From AWTP1-13 sp963840445 (GTDB taxonomy: Bacteria > Pseudomonadota > Alphaproteobacteria > Rhizobiales > Hyphomicrobiaceae), in assembly GCA_963840445.1 (NCBI GenBank), contig CAWIZC010000018.1, positions 248,001 through 312,000 on the forward strand: DNA of 64,000 bases, in the 5' to 3' direction. This document shows, one piece after another, positions 8,533 to 16,874 of the stretch. The position numbers and the translations under genes were made by a program. The notes under the pieces were generated by a model. It did not search any database, was not told the DNA's origin, and saw only the letters and a list, made by a program, of their open reading frames with translations. Positions within the stretch are counted from its first letter, which is position 1. Every line of letters begins with the position of its first letter.

Positions 8533-8977
8533 ATGCTTCCTCCCAGTTCCCCTGATTCTTTACCCACACCAGCGCTGGCGCCGGCATGCGGGCCTATAGA
8601 CCCTAGAAGCCTGCGCTGATTCACGTAATACAACTTTCGGATAGTACATCTTCTCTAGAGACCTATATTTCCATGTAATTACACTGTGATTTTCGGGACA
8701 TATTCTGCGAACGTACGTTCTAGCGCCGTCCGATCCGCCTGCGCATCTTGGCTGTATTCGGCCTGCTCCTCGCCCCACGCTCCGTGGCATGGCTCGCAGG
8801 TGCAACGAACGCGGATGTACGCCCCTGGTGCGCAGGCCGTGCCCAGGAGATCGGCGATCCTGAGTTCGCCGTCCGCAGCCGTAGTTGGTCACGCTCGATT
8901 TGGGTCAGGTCCACCGCAGCGGAAGCGGCTTCAGCAGGGCCGGGCTTCGCCGGCAGGGCCATACGCGAGCGGGGTCG
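8533..8977. promoter_or_regulatory. Intergenic region with AT-rich promoter segment upstream of the MHS transporter
   Basis: 445 bp without a credible gene. Bases 8610-8720 are markedly AT-richer than the surroundings and should hold the transporter promoter (reading -). Two perfect palindromes lie there: TGTAATTACA at 8674-8683 and GAACGTACGTTC at 8709-8720. Both are possible repressor sites, but no regulator gene is adjacent. The GC-rich right half, 8750-8977, shows only a weak GCCGG/CCGGC hairpin near 8945 beyond the end of the next - strand gene. Confidence 0.45.
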
Positions 8978-10039
8978 TCAATCGCGGGTCACAACGCGCT
9001 CGACCCCGTCGCCGCGGCTCGGCGCCCAGGCCAGCTCGCCCCGGCGCAGCATGTGGTTGACGTGCGCCATGGCCTCGCTGAAGGCGAAGCTCATCTGGTG
9101 CGGGTCGAGATGGCGGTGGAACAGGATCGGCACCAGATCGGCGGGTGTGCGCGGGGCCAGGCGGCAGGCTTCCGCGATCATGGCACAGCGCAGCTCGTGG
9201 TGGGCGATCAGCTCGTCGCTGCGGGTGTGCAGGCCGTAGAAGGGCAGCTGGTGACCCGGCAGCACCAGCACATCGGCCGGGACCTGCGCTTTCAGCTCGC
9301 GCAGAGAGCGCAGATATAGGCCGAGCGGGTTGCCATCCGGCTCGACAGCCCACACGCTGATGTTGGGCGTGATCTTGGCCAGCACCTGGTCGGCGGCGAG
9401 GAACAGCTTGTCGGCCGCGCAATACAGCATCACCTGCTCGGGGGCGTGGCCGTTGCCGGTCAGCACATCGAATCTGCGCCCGCCGATCTCGAGCGTGTCG
9501 CCGGCCACCAGCCGGCGGAAGGTGAGGGGCAGCCCCGAGACCATCTTCAGGTAGCCGTGGCCCTGGGTGGCGACCCGCTGGGTGGTGGCCGGGTCGAGGC
9601 CGTGGCGCAGGTAGAAGTCGCGGTAGGGCTTGGCATCGAGCGCGCCAGGGCTGAGCGAGATGTTGAGGCAGCCGAGGTAGGTGGTCTGGCTGGTCAGCAG
9701 CGGCAGGTCGAAGCGCTCGCACAGCCAGCCGGCGAGGCCGATGTGGTCGGGATGGTAGTGCGTGACGATCAGGCGGGTGAGGCGGCGGCCGGCCAGGGCT
9801 CCGTCGGAGAGGCTGCTCCAGAGGGCGCGGGTTGCCTCGTTGTCGATGCCGGTGTCGAGCACGGCCCAGCCGTCGCCGTCCTCGATCAGGTAGACGTTAA
9901 TGTGGTTGAGGCGGAAGGGCAGGGGGATGCGCGCCCACAGGATGCCGGACGCGATCTCGACGACCTCGCCGGGGGCCGGCGCCTCGGCTACGGGAAACAC
10001 CAGATCGGCATGGTTGGTGGTGCTCAAGGGCCGTTCCAT
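8978..10039 (-). CDS. MBL-fold metallohydrolase
   Basis: A metallo-beta-lactamase-fold hydrolase of 353 residues. The metal site is THYHPDHIGLAGWL at about residues 92-105. Other ligands are the His of GNGHAPEQ, the Asp of FLAADQVLAKI and the His of LPGHQLPFYG. A helical C-terminal extension (about residues 265-353, with a HELR/HHEL-type helix and RHLDPHQMSFAFSEAMAHVNHM) resembles the C-terminal domain of LACTB2-like enzymes. It begins 23 bp after gpsA on the same strand and may be co-transcribed, but a functional link is not evident. Confidence 0.85.
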   Translation of the reverse strand: MERPLSTTNHADLVFPVAEAPAPGEVVEIASGILWARIPLPFRLNHINVYLIEDGDGWAVLDTGIDNEATRALWSSLSDGALAGRRLTRLIVTHYHPDHIGLAGWLCERFDLPLLTSQTTYLGCLNISLSPGALDAKPYRDFYLRHGLDPATTQRVATQGHGYLKMVSGLPLTFRRLVAGDTLEIGGRRFDVLTGNGHAPEQVMLYCAADKLFLAADQVLAKITPNISVWAVEPDGNPLGLYLRSLRELKAQVPADVLVLPGHQLPFYGLHTRSDELIAHHELRCAMIAEACRLAPRTPADLVPILFHRHLDPHQMSFAFSEAMAHVNHMLRRGELAWAPSRGDGVERVVTRD

Positions 10040-10062
10040 CTACTGGCGCAGCGAGCCGACGC

Positions 10063-11058
10063 TCAGCTCTCTGCCTTGAAAGGCCGGGATAGCAGCGCAT
10101 CGATCGCCGCGTCGATGGACATCTTGCCGCCGACGATGGCATGCACGGCCTGGCAGATCGGCATGTCGATGCCGTGCTGGCCGGCGAGGCGTACCACGGC
10201 CGCTGCGGTGTAGACGCCCTCGGCGACCGACCGCCGGCCGTCGAGCACGGACTTGAGCGACTGGCCCTCGCCCAGCGCGTGGCCGAGGCTCATGTTGCGC
10301 GACTGCGGGCTGCCGCACGTCAGCAGCAGGTCGCCGAGGCCCGACAGGCCCATCAGCGTGTCGGGTCTGGCGCCCAGCGCCGCCCCGAAGCGGCGCAGCT
10401 CGGCAAAGCCGCGCGTCACCAGGGCGGCATGGGCGCTGGCACCGAGCCCGCGCCCGTGCACGATACCGGCGGCGATGGCCAGCACGTTCTTGACCGCGCC
10501 GCCGAGCTGCACGCCGATCATGTCGGCCGACCAGTAGATGCGCAGGTTGCGGTAGCCGAGCGCGGCAGCGAGTTGCTCGCCGAGCGCCTCGTCGGCGGTG
10601 GCGATGGTGACGGCGGCCGGCAGGCCGCGCGCCACGTCGGCGGCGAAGCTCGGGCCCGACAGCACGGCCTGCGTCGCGGCGGGCAGGGCCTCCGCCATCA
10701 CCTCGCCCATCAGCTTGCCGGTCGACTGCTCCAGTCCCTTGGCGCACATGACGACCGGCTTGCCGTGCGGCAGATGCGGCGCCAGCTGCTGGGCAATGGT
10801 GCGCACGTGCTGGGCCGGCGCCACCATCAGCACCACGTCGCGCGTCGCGATGTCGGGCAGCGCGCCCGTGGCGCGCAGGCCCGCGTCAAGCGGCACGCCC
10901 GGCAGGTACGGTGTGTTGGCGTGCTGCGCGTTGATCTCGGCGACCACGTCGGCCTCGAGCGCCCACAGCAGGGTGTCGCGCCCGGCCAGACGCGCGGTCT
11001 GGGCCAGCGCCGTGCCCCAGGCGCCGCCGCCGATGATGCCGACACTGTTGAAGGTCAC
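10063..11058 (-). CDS. gpsA: NAD(P)H-dependent glycerol-3-phosphate dehydrogenase
   Basis: 331 residues, cytoplasmic. It reduces dihydroxyacetone phosphate to sn-glycerol 3-phosphate for phospholipid synthesis. The Rossmann motif GIIGGGAWGTALAQ is at the N terminus. VVMCAKGLE and AVLSGPSFAADVARGLPAA are the next conserved blocks. The catalytic Lys is in GGAVKNVLAIAAGI, and the substrate loop SGLGDLLLTCGSPQSRN follows. Length and motif order match the family throughout. The upstream gap holds palindromic repeat A. Confidence 0.95.
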   Translation of the reverse strand: MTFNSVGIIGGGAWGTALAQTARLAGRDTLLWALEADVVAEINAQHANTPYLPGVPLDAGLRATGALPDIATRDVVLMVAPAQHVRTIAQQLAPHLPHGKPVVMCAKGLEQSTGKLMGEVMAEALPAATQAVLSGPSFAADVARGLPAAVTIATADEALGEQLAAALGYRNLRIYWSADMIGVQLGGAVKNVLAIAAGIVHGRGLGASAHAALVTRGFAELRRFGAALGARPDTLMGLSGLGDLLLTCGSPQSRNMSLGHALGEGQSLKSVLDGRRSVAEGVYTAAAVVRLAGQHGIDMPICQAVHAIVGGKMSIDAAIDALLSRPFKAES

Positions 11059-11077
11059 GTGGGATCCTGTTGTGAAC

Positions 11078-11172
11078 TGTCATCCCGGCCTGAGTGCAGC
11101 TCAGAGCCGAGAGACCCAGGGCTATTGTAGCTGGGTCCCGGATATTCGCTTACGCGAATTCCGGGATGACAA
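11078..11172. repeat. Dispersed palindromic intergenic repeat, copy A
   Basis: About 95 bp bounded by tgtcatcccgg and its inverse ccgggatgaca. Inside is a second nested pair around gacccag and ctgggtc. It aligns closely with copy B at 14217-14316, sharing gcagctcagagccg, acccagggc, gctgggtcccgga and cattcgct-acgcgaat with small changes. It is REP/BIME-like and lies between gpsA and the aldehyde dehydrogenase gene. Confidence 0.8.
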
Positions 11173-11185
11173 CCACGAGGGCGAA

Positions 11186-12700
11186 CTAGCCGGCCGTCTT
11201 CATCACGAAGGGGTTGCCGCCGCCTGGTCCGTTGTTGATCCACACGCTCTTGGACTGCAGGTAGCCCTCGATCGCTTCCGCACCGTTCTCGCGTCCGAGG
11301 CCGGAGGCCTTGTAGCCGCCGAACGGCATCAGGAAGCTCACGGCCCGATAGGTGTTGACCCAAACGGTGCCCGCCTTGATGCGCTTGGCCATGCTGTGGG
11401 CGCGCTTGACTGACTGCGTCCAGACGCCGGCGCCGAGCCCATAGGCGATGTCGTTGGCGATCTGCACCACCTCCTCCTCGTCCTTGAACTTGATGACCGA
11501 CAGCACGGGACCGAACACCTCCTCCTGGGCAATGCGCATCTTGTTGTGCACGCCCGTGAAGATGGTCGGCTTGACGAAGTACTTGCCGCCGCCGTCTTCC
11601 TTGCCGGCCGGCCCGCCGCCCAGCACGCACTTGGCGCCTTCGCCCTTGGCGATGTCGATGTAGGACAGGATCTTGGCGTACTGCGGCGGCGTCGTCACCG
11701 GGCCGACCTGCGTCTCGGCCAGCGACGGGTTGCCGAGCCGTGCGGTCTTGGCCATGGCCACCAGCTTCTCCACGAACTGGTCGTGGATGGTTTCCTGCAG
11801 CAGCAGGCGCGAGCCGGCGATGCAGGTCTGCCCCGTGGCCGCGAAGATGCCGGACACCGCCCCGCTCACCGCATCATCCAGGATGCAGTCGTCGAACACG
11901 ATGTTGGGCGACTTGCCGCCGAGCTCCAGCGACACCTTCTTGAAACTCTTGGCCGCCAGCTCGTTGACGCGCGCGCCGGTAGCGCTACCACCGGTGAAGG
12001 CCACCTTGTTGACCTTGGGATGCGTCACCAGCGGCTCGCCTGTGACGGAGCCGTAGCCGGTGACGACGTTGACCACGCCCGGCGGCAGGCCCGACTCCTC
12101 GATCACCAGCTTCATGAACTCGAGCAGCGAGGCCGAGGTGAACTCGGACGGCTTGATCACCACCGTGCAGCCGGCCGCCAGTGCCGGCGCCAGCTTCCAC
12201 GTCACCAGCATCAGCGGCGAGTTCCACGGGATGATGAAGGCGCACACGCCGACCGGCTCTTTCAGAATGTAGGTAAAGTGCTCCGGCCGGTCGACCGGCA
12301 CCACCGCACCTTGAATTTTATCGGCCAGCCCGCCGTAGTAGTAGAACCACTCCGGCATGTACTTGGTCTGCGCCGCCATCTCCGAGATCAGCTTGCCGTT
12401 GTCGCGCACCTCGATCTGACCCAGATGCTCGGAGTGCTTCTCGATCAGTTGGGCGATGCGGCGCATGATCTTGCCGCGCGCGGTCGGCGTCATCTTCGGC
12501 CAGGGGCCGGTCTCGAAGGCACGCGAGGCGGCTTCCACCGCCCGGTCCACATCGACCTTGTCGCATTCGGGGATCAGCGCCCAGGGCTCACCCGTGTAGG
12601 GGTCGAAAGTCTGGAAGGTCTTGCCCGAGGCGGCATCGACCCATTTGCCGTCGATGTAGGTCTGGTAGGTTTTGAGCGGGGCGGTGGGACGGTCTTGCAT
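11186..12700 (-). CDS. Aldehyde dehydrogenase family protein
   Basis: 504 residues, NAD(P)-dependent oxidation of an aldehyde to an acid. Conserved parts are IIPWNSPLMLVTWK (cofactor pocket), FTGGSATG, LELGGKSPN with the general-base Glu, and FAATGQTCIAGSR with the catalytic Cys at about residue 299. EVFGPVLSVIKF and PFGGYKASGLGRENG follow near the C terminus. The sequence is of the betaine-aldehyde/5-carboxymethyl-2-hydroxymuconate-semialdehyde type (ALDH superfamily class I/II), but the substrate cannot be assigned. No partner dehydrogenase is adjacent. Confidence 0.9.
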   Translation of the reverse strand: MQDRPTAPLKTYQTYIDGKWVDAASGKTFQTFDPYTGEPWALIPECDKVDVDRAVEAASRAFETGPWPKMTPTARGKIMRRIAQLIEKHSEHLGQIEVRDNGKLISEMAAQTKYMPEWFYYYGGLADKIQGAVVPVDRPEHFTYILKEPVGVCAFIIPWNSPLMLVTWKLAPALAAGCTVVIKPSEFTSASLLEFMKLVIEESGLPPGVVNVVTGYGSVTGEPLVTHPKVNKVAFTGGSATGARVNELAAKSFKKVSLELGGKSPNIVFDDCILDDAVSGAVSGIFAATGQTCIAGSRLLLQETIHDQFVEKLVAMAKTARLGNPSLAETQVGPVTTPPQYAKILSYIDIAKGEGAKCVLGGGPAGKEDGGGKYFVKPTIFTGVHNKMRIAQEEVFGPVLSVIKFKDEEEVVQIANDIAYGLGAGVWTQSVKRAHSMAKRIKAGTVWVNTYRAVSFLMPFGGYKASGLGRENGAEAIEGYLQSKSVWINNGPGGGNPFVMKTAG

Positions 12701-12937
12701 GGCGGGCCTCCGGGGTGATCGTGCAGCTGGCGTGAACCAAGGCTAGTGCCAGGATTACTGCCGTTCAAGCCTCGGTAGCGTCTCGGGACGTAGGGCGCCA
12801 GCCAACTCCGCCCACAATCTCGACACACATGTGATGTCCGCTTCGCCTGTGTTTGCGCTAGTCTTGTAAAGCGCCGCCAGTGCTCCAAATTTTGTACGCG
12901 TGGACGCGTGCCCGATTTTTCAGGATGGAGACGTACC

Positions 12938-13348
12938 ATGAAGCGTGTTGCCTGCCTTGCCGTGCTCATGCTGGTCGCCAGTCTCGCCGGGCCCGCACAG
13001 GCCCAGCTGCCGTTCCCCACACCGCGCCCCGACATGGGTAAGGCCCAATGCAGCAAGGACTACCTGAAGGGCGTCCAGCAGCAGCTCGACATGATGGAAA
13101 AGCTGCGCTCCAGCGGGCCCGAGTTCGTCGGCCAGATCTGCTCGCTGATCGAAGGCGGCAGCGCCCTGATCGGCGGCGAGCTGCCGGACAGCCTGCGCCA
13201 GCAGCTGAAGAACACGCTCGGCTTCGACATCGATTTGCGCTTCATCAAGACGCAATGCCGCGTCGGCCAGGGCAATCTCGATCGCGAGATGATGACCGAG
13301 ATCGGCAAGTTGAAATCCGAGCTGCTGCGGTGCAACGACACCATCTAG
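12938..13348 (+). CDS. Secreted hypothetical protein with conserved cysteines
   Basis: 136 residues from ATG 12938, which has GGATGGAG eight bases upstream. A longer in-frame start at 12908 would push the signal peptide inward. Residues 1-22 form a Sec signal peptide ending in AQAQ. The mature part has four Cys residues (QCSKDY, GQICSL, TQCRVG, LRCNDT), suggesting two disulfides in the periplasm, and is mostly helical. The family is not recognised. It is divergent from the aldehyde dehydrogenase gene and upstream of the DUF1194 gene, from which it is separated by repeat copy C. Confidence 0.7.
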   Translation: MKRVACLAVLMLVASLAGPAQAQLPFPTPRPDMGKAQCSKDYLKGVQQQLDMMEKLRSSGPEFVGQICSLIEGGSALIGGELPDSLRQQLKNTLGFDIDLRFIKTQCRVGQGNLDREMMTEIGKLKSELLRCNDTI

Positions 13349-13369
13349 AGGTCTATTCGAATTCCGCGG

Positions 13370-13460
13370 TCATCCCGGTGCTCGCCACCGGGATGCATCG
13401 TGCCGTTCGCTCCGGAGCCCGTCTATGGCTGGATCCCGGGCACAAGGCCCGGGGTGACAA
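13370..13460. repeat. Dispersed palindromic intergenic repeat, copy C (diverged)
   Basis: Begins gtcatcccgg and ends ccggggtgac, with an internal ccaccggg / cccgggcac type stem. It shares the terminal palindrome with copies A and B but has a different interior, so it is a diverged or different subtype. It ends only six bases before the ATG of the DUF1194 gene and therefore overlaps the place where its ribosome binding site should be. Confidence 0.65.
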
Positions 13461-13466
13461 TCGAGC

Positions 13467-14213
13467 ATGATACTGCGCCGGTTCGTGTCGATGGCCGTTG
13501 CGCTGCTGCTTCTGCTGGGGCCGGGCGCGGTCGTGCGGCCGGCCTTGGCGGATGACCGCGTCGATGTGCTGCTCGTGCTGGCCGCTGACGTGTCCCGCAG
13601 CGTCGATGATCGCAAGTTCCGCCTGCAGCGTGACGGTTACGCGGCTGCCATCGCTGATCCGCGCGTGGTGCGGGCCATGGCCGGTGGACCGATGGGCCGT
13701 ATCGGGCTGTGCTTCGTGGAATGGGCCGGCGACGGCGACCAGACGGTGGTCATGGACTGGACCAGTGTCGGTACCGCTGAGGAGGCAGAAGCGTTTGCCA
13801 GGCGCGTTCGCGATGCGCCGCGCGCCTTCATGGGGCGCACATCGATCAGCGCGGCCATCGACTACGCTCTGGGCCAGCTGGCGCGCAGCCCCTTTCAGTC
13901 AGACCGGCGCGTCATCGATGTATCGGGCGACGGCACCAACAACGCCGGCCGACCGGTGACGGAAGCGCGCGACAGCGCTGTGGCGCAGGGTGTCACAATC
14001 AACGGGCTGGTCATCCTGAGCGAAGTCCCGCTCCCGACCAATCCGATGCACACGCACCCGCCAGGCGGGCTGACCTCCTACTACGAAAAGAACGTCGTCG
14101 GCGGCCCTGGCGCCTTCGTGGTCGAGGCTGAGAACTTCGAGGCCTTCGGCCAATCCCTGATCTCCAAGCTGATCAAGGAAATCGCCGAGGCGTCGCCTCG
14201 TCCGCGCGGCTGA
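13467..14213 (+). CDS. DUF1194 family secreted protein (von Willebrand A-like)
   Basis: 248 residues. An N-terminal signal peptide of about 28 residues ends in PALA. The body matches DUF1194: LVLAADVSRSVDDRKFRLQRDGYAAA has the DxSxS metal-site motif of a von Willebrand A fold. FMGRTSISAAIDYAL supplies the Thr and IDVSGDGTNNAGRPV the Asp of the MIDAS-like site. Family members are exported proteins of unknown role in alphaproteobacteria. No canonical ribosome binding site is seen, because repeat copy C abuts the start. Confidence 0.85.
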   Translation: MILRRFVSMAVALLLLLGPGAVVRPALADDRVDVLLVLAADVSRSVDDRKFRLQRDGYAAAIADPRVVRAMAGGPMGRIGLCFVEWAGDGDQTVVMDWTSVGTAEEAEAFARRVRDAPRAFMGRTSISAAIDYALGQLARSPFQSDRRVIDVSGDGTNNAGRPVTEARDSAVAQGVTINGLVILSEVPLPTNPMHTHPPGGLTSYYEKNVVGGPGAFVVEAENFEAFGQSLISKLIKEIAEASPRPRG

Positions 14214-14216
14214 TTT

Positions 14217-14316
14217 TGTCATCCCGGCCTGACCGCAGCTCAGAGCCGGGACCCAGGGCCACATGCTTCAACGCTGGGTCCCGGACATTCGCTGACGCGA
14301 ATGTCCGGGATGACAA
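14217..14316. repeat. Dispersed palindromic intergenic repeat, copy B
   Basis: About 100 bp bounded by ttgtcatcccgg and ccgggatgacaa. It is the closest match to copy A. The internal inverted pair gggacccag / ctgggtccc and the small hairpin cattcgct-gacgcgaatg are clear. It fills the gap between two convergent genes, a typical position for transcription-terminating or RNA-stabilising palindromes. Confidence 0.8.
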
Positions 14317-14330
14317 CGAAGCGATGCGCC

Positions 14331-15119
14331 TCACGCAGCCGGCTTCTCGTCGTCCCAGACCTTGTCGGGCATCGGCAGGCCGGCGAACACGTCTTTGCCC
14401 ACCGGGTCGTCGGGTTGGATGCCGAGCTTGTCCAGCACCATCATCAGCTGGCGCACGTGCTGGCCGGAGTGCCAGGTGGTGCGCTCCAGGAAATCGTGCA
14501 GCGTGACGTCGCCGTAGTAGACCTTGGCGTTGGCTTCGTAGTCGGTCGAGTTGCCGGCCTCGTCCCACCAGCCGCCGAGCCGCTCCAGCACATCCTGCCC
14601 ATAGGCCGCGATCTGGCCCTTGCTCGAGCCCGGCGCCTGCACCCGGCTGTAGGCGCCCTCGCGCAACGGCAGGCCCTGCATCTCGTGCTCCAGGAACGCG
14701 TCGGCAATGTTGAAGATGTGGTAGACGAGCTGGCTGTAGCTGCGCGGCCGGTTGGGCAGCATGTCGCCCAGCCGGGCGTCCGGGATCTGCCGGAGGTAGC
14801 GCTGTGCGGCGGACTGGATGATGGTCAGCCGCCCGACCAGTTCGGCCGGCGGCAGGATCGGCGCGCCGCCCCAGCGGATGCCGGCCACGCGGGCCACATC
14901 GCGCAGCACCTGTCCGTTCGCCCAGTCCATGCCGCGTCGGATGACGGGAACCGTGCGCACGCCGAGTTCCGCCAGCTCTGACATGGCCGTACGGTCCTCC
15001 AGCACATTGACCGATACGAACGGCACACCGTGCTTGGTCAGGAATTCCTTCATGCGCAGGCAACTTGTGCAGCCCGGCTGCCAGTACGCCTTGATCGGGG
15101 CTTCGGCCAATTGAACCAT
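14331..15119 (-). CDS. Glutaredoxin-like domain fused to a DinB-like domain
   Basis: 262 residues from ATG 15119, preceded by GAGGAGA; the in-frame ATG at 15182 lacks one. Residues 1-85 are a glutaredoxin/thioredoxin fold: IKAYWQPGCTSCLRMKEFL carries a CxxC pair (CTSC), and RTVPVIRR has the cis-Pro. Residues 95-255 form a DinB-type four-helix bundle. Candidate metal ligands are the His of LVYHIFNIADAFLEHEM and the His pair of TTWHSGQHVRQLMMVL, spaced as in DinB/YfiT proteins. The fusion suggests a thiol-dependent transfer or reduction reaction. The partner thiol is not known. Confidence 0.8.
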   Translation of the reverse strand: MVQLAEAPIKAYWQPGCTSCLRMKEFLTKHGVPFVSVNVLEDRTAMSELAELGVRTVPVIRRGMDWANGQVLRDVARVAGIRWGGAPILPPAELVGRLTIIQSAAQRYLRQIPDARLGDMLPNRPRSYSQLVYHIFNIADAFLEHEMQGLPLREGAYSRVQAPGSSKGQIAAYGQDVLERLGGWWDEAGNSTDYEANAKVYYGDVTLHDFLERTTWHSGQHVRQLMMVLDKLGIQPDDPVGKDVFAGLPMPDKVWDDEKPAA

Positions 15120-15246
15120 GGGCGTCTCCTCGTTAATTGCAGCCAGAATACAGCTCCTGGGGTCGGCGAGATACCTGTGCATTGTCGCCCCTGCCTAGCG
15201 GCAGCCGCATGAACCCTGTAATGGTTCGAATCGGGAGGAGCCGATC

Positions 15247-16420
15247 TTGCTCAGACTGGCCGTCATCGGATTTGCCGTGGGCCTCGCGACCACGTGCCTG
15301 CCGGGGGCAGTGCGAGCCGAAGAGGTCACGCCCGCCCTTGCCGAACGCCTGACCGCTGAGCAGCTGCAGGTCTACGAGCAGTATCGCAAGGCGCGTAGCA
15401 CATTCGATCGGCAGCTTCAGGCCTATTGGCGCGCTGTCGACTCCAAGCGCGAGGCGCGCAAGGCCCGCCGCATGCTGGGCCAAGCCTACACGGCTGACGA
15501 CTACATCACCGAGCAACCGCCCAAATACCGTGGGCCGGAGTTGCCGTCCGAGATCGCCAGGATCGTCACCGAGGTCAGGCCACCCGAGCCCGAGCGGCCC
15601 ATGCCCAACGTGGCGGACTTCCTGGGGAGCGCCAAGGCCGAGTTCGGCTTCGTGCCGACCCCCACCACCGAGCACGAGTTCAAGCGCCGCTACGCCAAGG
15701 AAGCCTTGGCTGTCGGCCTGAGCAAGGATCAGGTGCTGCGCATCTATGCGCTCGAGACCGGGGGCCAGGGCACCTACGACATGCAGTCGGGCATCAACCC
15801 GATCACCAAGCAGGGCAAGCCGATCTCCTCGGCGCTCGGCTATGCCCAGCTGCTGCACGCCAACTCGACCAGCGAGTTCGTGAAGTACGGTGAGATGTGG
15901 GCGAAGCGCCTCCTCGCCATGGCCGCTGTACCGGGTACTGCCGCCGGAGCGCGCCACCGCCCTGCGCACCAAGGCTGCCACCCTGCGCCGCATGCTGCGC
16001 GCGGCGCGATCGGTGCCCAACGAATGGTCCTCGCACGTGGCCTTCGGCGGCACGGCCAAGGGGCAGGCCATCCACACGCTGAACCTCGATGCCGACGTCG
16101 GCCCGTGGCTGCAGGTGCTCAAGTTGCGCGGCCTGAAGGACGACGCGGAACGAGCCGGACGCCCCAACCTGACCGGCGGCGAGATCGAATTGATGAACCT
16201 CGCCGGTCCGCGCACGGGGCTGGAAATGCTCACCCCTGTCGCGCAGAACATGCCGACCTCCAATTTCTTCAGCCAGGGCGGCTACTACCGCAATACCGTC
16301 GTGCGCGAGAAAACGGCGATCGAGTTGCTGCGCGCCCTGGAAGGCCGCATGGAAGCCAATATCAAGAAGCCGGGCGCGGTGGAATTTGCCCAGATCTTCG
16401 ACGAGGCGGCGCGCAAATAA
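15247..16420 (+). CDS. Secreted lysozyme-fold-like protein, frame disrupted at about 15937
   Basis: Starts at TTG 15247, with GGGAGGAG six bases upstream. A signal peptide (about 24 residues) is followed by a helical region with many charged residues (KARSTFDRQLQAYWRAVDSKREARKARRML). Then comes a part resembling a lysozyme/transglycosylase core: LRIYALETGGQGTYDMQSGIN, where the Glu may be catalytic, and SSALGYAQLLHANS. The frame fails after AMAAVPG at 15937. With one base (a) removed it continues LPPERATALRTKAATLRRML to the TAA at 16418-16420, giving about 390 residues. The enzyme assignment is inference; the frame change is seen directly. Confidence 0.65.
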
Positions 16421-16442
16421 GGCGCGGCCTGCGTGATGCTGT

Positions 16443-16532
16443 TCAGTTCAGCGCCGCGAGCGCGATGGTCGCGCCGATAAAGACCAGGTGGGCAGCAAAG
16501 AACGCAAGCGACAGGGGTATAAAACGTTTCAT
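16443..16532 (-). CDS. Very small hydrophobic protein (29 aa)
   Basis: An ATG-TGA frame encoding MKRFIPLSLAFFAAHLVFIG then ATIALAALN. It has a basic start, one long apolar helix and no other content, the look of a single-pass small membrane protein. It is convergent with the preceding gene, 22 bp away. The ribosome binding site is poor (AGGA about 13 bases upstream), so translation is uncertain. Confidence 0.35.
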   Translation of the reverse strand: MKRFIPLSLAFFAAHLVFIGATIALAALN

Positions 16533-16874
16533 GGTGAGGTAGTCCTGGGGGCAGGCAGGAAATTCGACGAAATTGATCGCACGTCCGCGTAAAGCGCCCC
16601 TTAAGGGCGCCGTGTCAGTTCGCAGACAGGTGTTGGATTGCGGTTAGGATTCGCGCAGGTGGTAGCGCCCGGCACCGCCGTCGTAAGCCGCCATGGAAGT
16701 GATCTCCGCCCGGTTTGATCTACGCCTACAACTCCGCGGCAGAGCCCAGGTTCCACGGCAAAACACCAGGGTAAAACACCAGCGCCGACCGGGATCGACG
16801 CGGGGCTGTTTAAAAACCCGCTCTTTCGCCTGCGCTTGCGGAAAAGTAATCTCTTTGTCAAAAAGTAAGGATCC
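16533..16874. other. 342-bp intergenic stretch
   Basis: No credible gene. It contains a hairpin with stem GCGCCC/GGGCGC at 16594-16610 and a direct repeat AAAACACCAG at 16760-16769 and 16773-16782 (period 13). An AT-richer segment at 16800-16870 upstream of the retropepsin-like gene probably holds its promoter. No regulator site is recognised. Confidence 0.4.

Noticed and set aside
8560..8892. Possible small gene upstream of the MHS transporter
   Set aside because: No ribosome binding site, random-looking composition, and it crosses the AT-rich promoter segment with the palindromes.
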